A stretch of 64,000 nt of DNA from Massariosphaeria phaeospora (Eukaryota; Ascomycota; Dothideomycetes; Pleosporales): positions 1,116,001 to 1,180,000 of the forward strand of contig JAADJZ010000009.1 in NCBI GenBank assembly GCA_011032825.1, given 5' to 3'. The notes below the pieces were generated by a model. The model made no database searches. It was not told the origin of the DNA and worked only from the letters and a program-made list of their open reading frames with translations. Of this stretch, positions 21,145 through 32,309 are shown piece after piece. A program made the translations under genes and the position numbers. Position 1 is the stretch's first letter. Each line of letters opens with the position of its first letter.

Positions 21145-22984
21145 ACGTATTAGATCATCACCTCGGTTAGACTATCACCTCGGTTAGTTTTTGCCAAGAG
21201 CACTACCAACCCTATCAACGCGATATGTTACAACAACAAAACACGATAGCGTCTAACTAAAAAAGCTAAATTAAGCTTGCTCTTTTTGCTTATTATAATT
21301 ACAAATTTTAAAGCTTTTAACGCGCTGCTAAATTATTCAACGTACTACATACAACGTTAACTAATTAATACAACAAAATTGTATTTTTTTAATATAAACG
21401 CAACGGCTGCTAAAAGCTTACTGCAACTAAAGAGCAAACAATTGTTCAATATATTCTTAACTTTAATTCGCGAGAATTTGCACTTCGGCTGTTTAAAGTA
21501 AGAAACATAAGAAATAAACTAGTAGCTGCGCAAGGTAAAAAGCTAGTAGGCAAAAAATAAGCTACAAGATTTGTAACGCGTTTAAAAAAGCTTAAAATAG
21601 CTTTTAATTAAGCAAAAGACTAGCAAAGAATACAACAAGAAAATCTTAAAGTTATTAGCGCGTAGTTTAAGCTTGTTGAAAATACTAAAGCTAAGTACAG
21701 CATCTACGAAAATAACGTGCACAACTTTAATAAAACTAGCTTTTAAATAAGCGTAATTAAGTTTATAAAAGTTGTTACAAGCTTTTAAAAACGTACTTAA
21801 CTTAATCTAATCTAGCTAGGCAATTGAGAGTAAGTAATAGTTATCTAAAGCATCTGCGCTGCAAGGTACGCAATTTTGCTTTTTATTATTTACAAAAAGC
21901 GCGTTTACATTTTAGCATAGTACAAGAAGAACTTTATACCTAGCAATTAAAAGCTTTTAGTTTTTAAAAATAGCTAGACAAACAACGCTTTTAGTTTTAA
22001 ATAGTTAAAGCATTTTAACGCGCATACAAAAGCGCGTTAGGTAAGAAGTTATTAGCTACTTATTCTAGACAGCTATAAGAGCTACTAATTATAAGATTTT
22101 AAAAACTATTGCTTTAAAAACAAGATTCTTACGCTTTGCATGCTAGGTTATTTATTTTATATTCTTTAGCTACTAGATGTAGTTTGCTTTTCGCTGCTAA
22201 AGCTAAAGTACTTTTAACGCGTTTAGAACTTAGCGCGCTAGCGCGTTTTTTACATTAACAAAAAAAGCTTCTTGCTAGCCTTTAGAAACGCGTTTTTTAA
22301 AGTGTTTACAACAAAGAACTACAAAAAAGCCTTTAAAGCTTTAAAGCTAGTTTTTATTAACGCGCAAGTAGTTTTTAATTGCTTTAAAGTACGGCTACGT
22401 ACTCTACTACTACTTCTCGCACTAGAAACGCTATAGCAGTCAAAGACTTCAACTAATACGCTTAAATTTAAATCGCAATTAAAGCTTATTACTACTAAGC
22501 TTAGTTTTTCTCTATTATTTTTAAAGAATAGAGTTAACTAGCTTGTTAAAGAGTTCTACTAGATAGCCTATTAAGTTAAGCTAATGCGCAATCGAATCTC
22601 TAGCTTTAAAAAAACTATTAAAGAAGCAACAAAAAGAAAATTACAAAAACAAAAGCAAATTTAAATAAGTAGCACAATAGAGTATAGTAATAGATTAGCG
22701 CAAGTAGCTGCTAAAGCACTTTAGCTATTAAAAAAAGCGCGTAGTAGAAAGAGTTAAAAAAGAGCATAACTAGTTTTACGGCGCTGTAGAAACTATAGTA
22801 ATACAAAGCACAATGCTTAAACCTATTAAAAAAATACAAAAAAAGCTTTTAAATCTAAAGCTAGCACGACGTACGTAGGTTCCTTATTTAATAGCAATTA
22901 ATTTAATGTTCTTTAAGATAAGTTGGTTGTGCTAAGAAAAACTAACCAAGGTAATAGTCTAACCGAGGTAATAATCTAATACGT
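21145..22984 (+). mobile_element. pogo/Fot1-like DNA transposon copy A (RIP-degraded)
   Basis: 1,840 bp with matching terminal inverted repeats that begin ACGTATTAGAT and contain two tandem boxes ATYACCTYGGTTAG; flanked by TA on both sides. Read through stops, the plus strand resembles the pogo-like (DDE_1, CENP-B-type) transposase of Tc1/mariner: AIVQYILNFNSREFALRL near 21.44 kb, then a stretch resembling KLVGKKxATRFVTRLKKLK, an AWFKLV..NTKAKY..YNFDKT-like block near 21.68-21.74 kb, and a DGHESH-like block near 22.07 kb. Stops replace W and Q codons throughout. Its left flank is the repeat array; its right flank is a different transposon relic. Confidence 0.85.
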
Positions 22985-23515
22985 TAAACTAGTTAGCTAC
23001 AAGCTTATTTTTTTTACAAAAAGCTCTTTTATAGTTGTACTTTTAATTAAACTTAATTTAAAGCTTAGAGTAACGCTTGACGAACAACGTAACCTAGTTT
23101 TTTTTTAACTAGTAGCTAGCTTCGCGCTGCGAGTAGTAGGTTAGCTTTATTCTCTAACTTAGTAAGCCTAAGTAGAAAGTTTCGCGCGTTAAAGTTAATA
23201 GTATACTTTTTAATTACTATGTTTTTTATTAGACACAGCTTTGTTAAGTTAAGTATGCAATTGCGTTGTAAAAGTTTTTTAGCAAGCTAATTGCTTAGTG
23301 TTTTTTTAAAAACATTGTAGATTAATGTAGCGCGTTGCTAAAAAAGTGTTGCGTTGCGTTAAATAGCTTAGATTGCAAGCTATATTTGGCTTTTGTTTAA
23401 AGCGCGTAGCGCGTTGTGTAGTTAAGCTATTGCGTAGTAAAAAAAAAAAGTAGGTGTTAGTAAAGAGCTTAGCGTAGGTAAGCAACTCGCCTAGGTAAGC
23501 AACTTGCTAGAAATC
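22985..23515 (-). mobile_element. truncated pogo-like element fragment O
   Basis: On the minus strand a stop-riddled frame resembles the N-terminal DNA-binding part of pogo-like transposases. Near the right end (about 23,475-23,510) are two tandem boxes, TAGGTAAGCAACTCGCC and TAGGTAAGCAACTTGC, of the same double-box type as the TIRs of the complete copies here. The opposite end is missing; the fragment stops at element A. Confidence 0.5.
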
Positions 23516-24027
23516 TACTTTACTCTATTAGAAACTCTAAAAGAAAGTAGGTAAAACTATTATGTATTCGAAGCTTTTCTTTTGGCATTAAAATTGCCGA
23601 TTCTTTTTTGCATGTACGAATTGTTTAAGAAAGTAAAGCTGTAGAAGCATAGTATGCGGTAATGCTCGTTGTTATTATCTAACTAACTAATATACATAGT
23701 GCGTAGTTGTTTTTAGCTATAGTATATAAGCTTTTTTTGCTTCTATTTTCTTTTCTTTTTTTATAGTACTTGAAGTGCATAGTCGTTAGAAACTCTAAAA
23801 CATATTACTACTTTCTAATGTGCGAAGTAGTTAGAAAGAACTCTAAAAGCGCGCAATAGAAAAAAATAAAAAGAAAAAGTTGTAAAGTAGAAAATAGAAA
23901 ATAGTGCGTGCGAAAGAGAATATTATGTTGTTGTGCTTTAGTGTAGGTAGGTAAAGTTATGTTGCAATAGTACTAAGTATCGTTAGTATTTCGTTCTACT
24001 TTTTTTTTGCTTTTTTTTGTTTACGTA
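23516..24027 (-). repeat. AT-degraded relic of the TATATA repeat array inside the RIP block
   Basis: Contains, in inverted order and spacing, GTATATAAGC, a CT-rich tract, TAGTACTTGAAGTGCATAG (compare CAGCACTTGAGGTGCTTTA at about 18.32 kb), then CTAATGTGCGAAGTAG and CTCTAAAAG (compare AAATGTGCGAGTGCTTC and CTCTAAAAAG at about 18.36-18.39 kb). Many differences from the array are transitions. This suggests the array was the resident DNA into which the transposons inserted, and that a piece trapped among them was mutated with them. Confidence 0.5.
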
Positions 24028-25504
24028 TACTGTGTTCGTGCGCGTAACAAGCTACGTCGCGTAATAAGCTACTAACAACTTGTTTACTACTATAAAGATA
24101 AAGTTATTGTAACAGCTATAATAGCTCTTTTAACAAGATTTTTTAGTAGAGAAACTTGTAATATGCTCGTAAACAATCTGCACTATTTATATTTGCGTAA
24201 AACGTTAATAGTGCAGCTACGAAAGTTAACTTTAGGTAAAGTAGCTAGTGCAGCTTCTAGCAACTCTCTAACAGCTGTAGTACTACGCGCGCGTTTTTTA
24301 AGCTTACGTTTTGCTAAAAGCGCTATTAAAGCTTTGCGCTTACTTATTTAACTAGTTTTAAATGCTTTTTTAGTGTTTTGAGCTTTAATTCTAGCTGCGC
24401 AAGCAGCTGCCTATTCGGCTTTTAGCTAATTTCTTACTACTTTAGCTTTCTTTCTCGCTACGCGTTTTTTCTTAGCTTGTTGCTTTTAGAAAAGCTTAGC
24501 AGCAGCTTAAAACTTCTTTCTATTCGCCTTTGCAAGCTGCTTTTTATGCTTTTAGTATTGTACTACTGCTTTACGTACACGTGCTTCTCTAATCTTGCGT
24601 AGTAACTAGAAAATAGTATTACTATAGTACTCTTTGCGCTGCTGCAAGTTAAAAAGTTTGCTACGCTTCTTGTACTTTCTTTTAATAGTAAAAGCTTTTT
24701 TTAAGCTGTTGTTTTTATAGTGTAGCAGCTTATTTTGAGCTGCAAGTAAGTAAAGCGTTTGAGAAAGCGTTTTAGAGTTTTCTGCGATTGTATCTTTTAC
24801 TATAAAGCGTACAAAACGCTTTATGTAACGCTAGTTGCTCTTTTTAAGTACTAAAAAACTTGCTTTACTTTTTCTATGCTTACTAGAGCTTTTTCTTTTA
24901 AAGCGTTTAAGTATAGCTTTTAGCTCTATAGGCTATATGCTAGTAGCTTCAAAGAACTTAAAAATCGTTTCTGTCGTAAAGGCAAACTGCTAGGCACTTT
25001 AGAATAGTAGAAAGAAGTTTTCTTTCGTAATTAAAATAAGCTCTTAGCTCTTTTAGAAATAGCTAGAAAGCTCTTTTAAGTAGCTACTTAAGAGAAGCTT
25101 AAAGTAAACAACATTAAGTAGCTAAAGCGTGTAAGTAGAGTAAAAAAAAATATAGCTAAGAGTATACAATAGAAGTTGTAGTAGTTGATAAAGTTCTTTG
25201 TAAAGTAACTGCTATAGCTGTTAAGTATAAAAAAACGCTAGTTTTTTCTACAACGCGCTTTTTGCTTTGTATAGCAATTAAATACTTGCTTTAGCTACGC
25301 TAATCTAATGTCGTATTTGTTTATTTTAATAGAGATAAAGCTACAAAGACGTTGTGTTGCTTAGTTTTAATAGCAACTACTTATAAAGCTTGCAGTAAGC
25401 TGTTTGCTAACTAGTAAATAAAGCTAAGCGAGAAAGCACTTTCATTTGCGCAAATAGCTGCTAAGAGAGTAATCTACTTACAAAAGCTATTTTAAAAAGC
25501 TGTA

Positions 25505-28500
25505 ATGTACTTTACGAGTAGTTAAGCTACACGAGTTTGCAAAATACTTTTGCTAAGCTTTTACTAACTCTACCTATGTACACGATGCTTTAACAACAAC
25601 ACTAGATAGAATCTTCTAATAAACGTTAGATACAAACTGCTTTTTAAGCTTTTAAACAAAACGCAATACTTTTTTTGCAACGCGCTGCAGCTATTTATAA
25701 CGTTTTTTAAACAACACTAAGCTATTAACGCGCTAGACAACTTTTACAAGCAGATTATAAGCTTAAATTAATAAATCTAACAAAAACTAAAAAGAGCGTA
25801 GTTGTTGAGTATATACTTAAGCTTATATCGCGCGGATTTTCTTTTAAGCTTGCAGCTGTAGCTAATATAGCCAATTTCTTGCGCGCAAAGCGCAATCTAG
25901 GCTAAGTTAGTTTAAACTAGCTTAATACGTAAGTTATGCACTGCTTTAAGTTTACAATAAAGTTTAATTGCAAGTACAATTACAAAAAAGCGCTTTGCAA
26001 GAATTTTAAAGTTACTTAAAGCTAGTTTCGCCTAGTAGCTAACATAAAAGCTAAGTATAGTATCTAGAATGTAAACACGTACAACTTTAACAAAACAAGT
26101 TTTATAATAAGCTAACGTACTTTACGAGCTCGCCGAACACACGAGTTCGCCGAACACTTTTGCCAAGCTCCTACCAAAACTACTCTATTCTAGCGCAAAA
26201 CAGCTTACTTTAGCTCTATATAAAGCAATTTAACCTAAAATATTATTTAAAGTTTACTTTTGCTACTTGCTTACACGTACGTGCGTTATGCCTAGTTTAA
26301 CTACACTGTTTACACTACTTTTGAGATAGTTTACCTACTTTAGCGCGCACTTGCGTCTTTAGCTTCTTTTTATTACTACGCGCTCTAAACTTTTTTAGAG
26401 CAGTTAAACAAGCTTTATTTTCAACTATCAAAGTTTTTTTTGCTTAAACCTGCTTTCTTTTATGCGATCTACGTTGCGTAGCAGCTTTATTTGCTGCTCA
26501 AAGCTTTGTAATTTTCTTTTGCGCTAACACTAGCTTGTGCGCGATAATAGCTGCTTTTTTTAAAACCTTTTTAAAGGCTTTTACTATAGACGTTGGTAAG
26601 CTATTTATATGCCTTTAAATTCTTGCTTTTACAAGCGTTAATTGCGACTTTAGTTTAAAAGTATTGCTTAGAGTTTGCAACTGCTAGAGCTTGTTGTTAA
26701 TAAATAGTAGTAGTAATAGAGTACGCAACTAGACGTTAAAAGCTGTTATAACTCGTTCTAGGTTAAATAGAACCAATCTAGCGCTTTAAAACTCTTTTTG
26801 AATATTACTAAAAGTAATTGCTGCATTATAAGCGCGTATAAAGCATAGTAAAAACTTAAGTTTTGTAATGTAAGTAATTTAGTTGCGCATAAAATCTTCG
26901 GCTTAGCGCTCGTACGCTTTTTTTAAAAAAGCAAAACAACCTATATTAAGAAGCTGTAAAAAGTGCAATAAGTGCAAAAGCATATAAATAGTAATAATTT
27001 TGTTTTTTTTGTAGTATTGCTAGAATGCAAGCGAGTTATAGCTCTTATAGCCGTTAATTGCGAGTAGTTAGTAGGCACTAACTACTTTTTTCTTTGTATA
27101 CTTATTAAAGTGCTTTAACTACTGTAAGCTAAGCTTATTTGTTGTTTAGCTATTTTTAGAAACTGCAATAACCTAGTTCTAAAGCAAATTTTTTTCTTTG
27201 TACTAAGCAAAGAAGTAATAGCAGCTTTTAAAAATAATAAAAAGTAGAATAGCTTACTTTGTTGCGTTAATGCCTTGGATAACTGTTGTTTATTTTCTAT
27301 TGCCTTGCTGTATTGCTTTTAGCCGTTCTCGTTTCTCTAAAGCTATAACAACTGCTTTAGTTGTTATCTAGCCTATTATAAAGCCTGTTTTGTTAAAGTT
27401 GTACGTGTTTTTATTCTAGATGCCGTACTTGGCCTTAATGTTAGCTACTAGGCTAAACTAGCTTTGAATAACTTTTAAGTTCTCGCAAAGCGCTTTTTTA
27501 TAATTGTACTTGCGATTGAACTTTATTGTAAACTTAAAGCAGTGCTTAACCTACGTACTAAGCTAGTTTAAGCTAACTTAGCCTAGATTGCGCTTTGCGC
27601 GCAAGAAATTGGCTATATTAGCTACAGCTGCGAGCTTAGAAAGAAATCCGCGCGTAATAAGCTTAAGTATATACTCAACAACTACGCTTTCTTTAGTTTT
27701 TGTTAGATTTATTAATTTAAGCTTGTAATCTGCTTGTAAAGGCTGTTCAACGCGTTGATTACTTAGTATTGCTTAAGAAACGTTATAGATAGCTGCAGCG
27801 CGTTGCAAAAAAAGTGTCGCGTTTTGTTTAAAAGCTTAAAGAGCAGTTTGTATCTAACGTTTATTAGAAAGCTCTATTTAGTATTGTTGTAGAAGCATCG
27901 TGTACATAGGTAGAGTTAGTAAGAGCTTGGCAAAAGTGTTTAGCGAACCTATGTGTTCGGCGAGCTTGTAAAGTACGTTAGATATTAACTAAAGCAGTTG
28001 TTACAGCTTTAGAGAAATAAAAACGGCTAAAGGCAATATAGCAAGGCAATAAAAAATAAACAACAGTTATCCAAAGCATCAACGCAATAGAATAAGCTAT
28101 TCTACTTTTTATTATTTTTAAAAGCTAATACTACTTCTTTGCTTAGTATAAAAAAAAGTATTTACTTTAAAACTAAGTTATTGCAGTTTCTAAAAAAAAC
28201 TAGACAATAAATAAACTTAGGCTGTAGTAGTTAAAGCACTTTAATAAGCATACAAAGAAAAAAGTAGTTAGCAGCTACTAACTACTCGCAATTAACAGCT
28301 ATAAAAGCTATAACTCGCTTGCATTCTAGCAATACTACAAGAAAAACAAAATTATTACTATTTACATGTTTCTATACTTATTGTACTTTTTACAGCTTTT
28401 TAATGTAGGTTGTTTTACTTTTTTTAAAAAGCGTACAAGCGCTAAGCTAAAGATTTTATACGCAACTAGATTACTTACATTATAAAACTTAAGTTTTTGC

Positions 28501-29230
28501 TATACTTTATACGCGCTTATAATGCAGCAATTACTTTTAGTAATATTTAAAAAGAGTTTCAAGGCGCTAGATTAGTTCTATTTAACTTAAAACAAGTTAT
28601 AACAGCTTTTAACGTTTAGCTACGTACTCTATTACTACTACTTTTTAGCAATAAGCTTTAGCAGTTGCAAACTCTAAGCAATACTTTTAAATTAAAGTTG
28701 CAATTAACGCTTGTAAAAGCAAGAATTTAAAAGTATATAAATAGCTTGCTAACTTTTATAGTAAAAGCTTTTAAAAAAGTTTTAAAAAGAGTAGCTATTA
28801 TTACGCACAAGCTAGTGTTAGCGCAATAAAAAATAGCTAAGCTAAAAGTAGCAAATAAAGCTACTACGCAACGTAGATCGCATAAAAGAAAGCAAATTTA
28901 GTTAAAAAAAACTTTAATAGTTAAGAATAAAGCTTGTTTAACTACTCTAAAAGAGTTTAAAACGCGTAGTAATAAAAAAAAGCTAAAAAAGCAAGTGCGC
29001 GCTAAAGAAAGTAAGCTAACTTAAAAGCGCTGTAAGTAGTGTAATTAAACTAGGCATAACGCGCAAACGTGTAAGCAAGCAGTAAAAGTAAACTTTAAAT
29101 AATATCTTAGATTGTTTTGTTCTATACAAGACTAAAGTAAGCTATTTTGCGCTAGAATAGAGTAGTTTTGGTAGAAGCTTAGCAAAAGTGTTTTGCGAAC
29201 TCGTGTAGCTTAACTACTCGTAAAGTACGT
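25505..29230 (+). mobile_element. pogo-like DNA transposon F, split by E
   Basis: TIRs start ATGTACTTTACGAGTAG on the left (an ACGT to ATGT transition) and ACGTACTTTACGAGTAG at the right end, with TA on both sides. The element length without E is 1,860 bp, matching copies E, G and H. The plus strand carries a degraded transposase: VVEYILKLISRGF near 25.80 kb, LAAVANIANFLRAKRNLG near 25.86 kb, and an ITRLHSSNTTRKTKLLL-like block near 28.3 kb. It sits in K. Confidence 0.85.
26115..27978 (-). mobile_element. pogo-like DNA transposon E, nested in F
   Basis: 1,864 bp. TIRs begin ACGTACTTTAC and carry two boxes of the type GAGYTCGCCGAACAC. TA duplicated at 26,113 and 27,979. The undisturbed target is visible in copy G near 58,565-58,590 (AAGCTAAATATTAAC), so the insertion site in F (AAGC-TA ... 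TA-GATATTAAC) is established by paralogue comparison. The transposase is on the minus strand and is degraded by stops. Confidence 0.9.
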
Positions 29231-29723
29231 TAGTAACTTCTCTACGCTTTTATATCTAACGGCTAAACACTTGTTTAAAGCAGCTAAGTACACTAATTAT
29301 AAAGCTTTTCTTATTTATATTGTATATATAGTAAAGCTTTAAGTTGTACTAAATAATTTTAAAATGTAGCAGCTTAAAGTACGCTTTGTACTTATTTTTA
29401 AAGTTAGCTCTATAGCGTGTAGCATCTATTCTAAAAGTGTATTTTAAAGTAAAGTGCTTATAGTTTTAGCTTAAGAAGCGCGTAACTTAGGTATTAGAAG
29501 CGCTCTTAGAGCAGATTTTAGAAGCGAAATTTCGTATTATTTCTTTTGTAAGTAGTAGCTTTTGCTTTGTTAAGCTTCTAATATACTCTACAAGCTCGTA
29601 CTTTTGTTGTAAACTAAAAAGTAGTTAATCGCGATGTTTAGCTTCTTGTAAGCGCTAAGAACCTTAGTGTTTTTAAGTTAACGTAGTCTTTAGTACACTA
29701 AACTAATAAGCAATTGCGTAGTA

Positions 29724-31583
29724 ACGTACTTTACGGCTTCGCTGCTTATACAAGTTAGCTACTTACTTTTGCCAAGCTCCTACCAAAACTACTCTATTCT
29801 AGCGCAAAATAGCTTACTTTAGTCTTGTATAGAACAAAACAATTTAAGATATTATTTAAAGTTTACTTTTACTGCTTGCTTACACGTTTGCGCGTTATGC
29901 TTAGTTTAATTACACTGCCTACAGCGCTTTTAAGTTAGCTTACTTTCTTTAGCGCGCACTTGCTTTTTTAGCTTTTTTTTATTACTACGCGCTTTAAACT
30001 CTTTTAGAGTAGTTAAACAAGCTTTATTCTTAACTATTAAAGTTTTTTTTAACTAAATTTGCTTTCTTTTATGCGATCTACGTTGCGTAGTAGCTTTATT
30101 TGCTACTTTTAGCTTAGCTATTTTTTATTGCGCTAACACTAGCTTGTGCGTAATAATAGCTGCTTTTTTTAAAACTTTTTTAAAAGCTTTTACTATAAAA
30201 GTTAGCAAGCTATTTATATACTTTTAAATTCTTGCTTTTACAAGCGTTAATTGCAACTTTAATTTAAAAGTATTGCTTAAAGTTTGCAACTGCTAAAGCT
30301 TATTGCTAAAAAGTAGTAGTAATAGAGTACGTAGCTAAACGTCAAAAGCTGTTATAACTCGTTTTAGGTTAAATAGAACTAATCTAGCGCTTTAAAACTT
30401 TTTTTAGATATTACTAAAAGTAATTGCTGCATTATAAGCGCGTATAAAGTATAGTAAAAACTTAAGCTTTGTAATGTAAGTAATTTAGTTGCGTATAATT
30501 TTTTTAGCTTAGCGCTCGTACGCTGTTTTTAAAAGCAACAAACACTTTATATTAAAAAGCTATAAAAAGTGCAACAAGTGCGAAAGTATGCAAATAGTAA
30601 TAATTTTGTTTTTCTTGTAGTACTGCTAGAATTTAAGCGAGTTATAGCTCTTATAGCTGTTAATTGCGAGTAGTTAGTAGCTGCTAACTACTTTTTTTTT
30701 TGTATACTTATTAAAGTGCTTTAACTATTATAGCCTAAGCTTATTTGTTGTCTAGCTATTTTTAGAAACTGCAATAACCTAATTGTAAAGTAGATTCTTT
30801 TTTTTGTACTAAGCAAAAAAGTAGTTTTTGCTTTAAAAAATAATAAAAAGTAAAATAGCTTACTTTATCGCGTTAATGCCTTAGATAACTGTTGTTTACT
30901 TTTTATTGCCTTGCTACACTGCTTTTAGCTGTTCTCGTTTCTCTAAAGCTGTAACAATAGCTTTAGTTAATATCTAGCCTATTATAAAACCTGCTTTGTT
31001 AAAGTTAAACGTATTTTTATTCTAGATACTGTACTTAGCTTTGATGTTAGCTACTAGGCTAAACTAGCTTTGTATAACTTTAAAATTCTTGCAAAGTACT
31101 TTTTTGTAGTTGTATTTGCGATTAAACTTTACTTTAAGCTTAAAGCAGCGTTTGATAAACGTACTAAGCTAGTTTACGCTAACTTAGCTTATATTACGCT
31201 TAGCGCGCAAGGAATTAGCTATATTAGCTATAGCTGCGAGCTTAAAAGAAAATTCTTGCGTAACAAGCTTAAGTATATGCTCTACGATTACTTTCTTTTC
31301 AAGCTTTTCTAAGTTTTTTAATTTAAGCTAGCAATTTGCTTATTAGAGTTGTTTAACGCGTTAATTGCTTAGTGTTTTTAAAAGACATTATATATAGCTG
31401 CAGCGCGTTGTTAAGAAAGCGTTGCGTTTTGATTAACAGCTTTAAAAGCAAGCTGTATCTAACGTTTGTAAAAAGCTTCTAAATACTATTGTTGTTAAGA
31501 TATTAGAAAAAGTAAAAGTTTTGGTAGAAGCTTAGCAAAAGTAAGTAGCTAACTTGTGTAAGTAGCGAAGCTGTAAAGTACGT
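29724..31583 (-). mobile_element. pogo-like DNA transposon H, nested in K
   Basis: 1,860 bp flanked by TA. The outer TIR ACGTACTTTAC and inner TIR block CTTTTGCCAAGCTCCTA are shared with E, F and G, but the intervening boxes (GCTTCGCTGCTTATACAA, GTTAGCTACTTACT) are not. The body aligns with E and G. The N-terminal DNA-binding part (about 31.38-31.55 kb) has more transversions and indels relative to E and G than the rest. Confidence 0.85.
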
Positions 31584-32309
31584 TACAAAAAGTATTCTTT
31601 TAGTTTTAACAAATTAATTGCTGCAATTGCATTATTAATTAGAGCTATAGTAGTAGAGTTACGACGCGTTAAATTTAGTAGCTTGTTTAGTATTTTAATG
31701 TTCGTAGCTTGTTATGCGACGTAGCTTGTTACGCGCACGAATACAGTATACAGTGCCCGTGCGCGCAATAAGCTAGTACAACTAATAAGCTACTTTAATA
31801 TTAAAACATGTATTTCGTTTTAACTTTAACGCGTTACAACTTTACTAATATGAACTTAATTAAAGCTACAATTAAAGCAATTAAATTAGGTAAAGCTAGC
31901 GCATTTTTCTTGTATTGCAAAGTTGCAAAATAGTTTAATGTTAATTGCACAACACTGTTGCGAAGGCATAAAAGCAGAACGCAGTTTTACGCAGCTGCAT
32001 TAAAAGAACAGCAATTACTTAACTTACAACAAGAAGTAGAGCTTGTATAGTACATAAAAAAATGCACAAAGCAAAGCTTGCTACCTACAAAAGAGATAGT
32101 ACAAAATTTCGCTAGCGTAGTTGCAAAATACAAAGCTTTGTATGCGTAGGTTTCGCGCTTTTTACATTGCTACGCCAACGAGCTTACTACTAAATAAAGC
32201 GCTAAGATTAATTGCAATTGTTACTAAGCTAACTTACATAAAAAATACAACTTATACTTTTAACTACTGCACAAGAAAATGCATAAGTACAGCATTAAAG
32301 CGCGCAATA

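Larger units (their letters stand above)
24030..31746 (-). mobile_element. pogo-like DNA transposon K, split by insertions F(+E) and H
   Basis: Outer TIRs match: left CTGTGTTCGTGCGCGTAAC, and the right end read inward is CTGTATTCGTGCGCGTAAC, each followed by two boxes ending AAGCTAC. Own length after removing insertions is about 2,127 bp. On the minus strand the transposase reads from an N-terminal helix near 31.6 kb (ALINNAIAAINLLKLKEYF), through a block near 29.25-29.6 kb resembling YIRSLTKQRLLPTKEIIRNF, to an A/K/R-rich C-terminal tail near 24.1-24.7 kb. It belongs to the same subfamily as element J, to which it lies head to head with only TATA between. Confidence 0.75.

Noticed and set aside
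24163..24351. 62-codon plus-strand frame
   Set aside because: Antisense to the C-terminal tail of the element K transposase.
31070..31312. 80-codon plus-strand frame
   Set aside because: Antisense to the transposase of element H.
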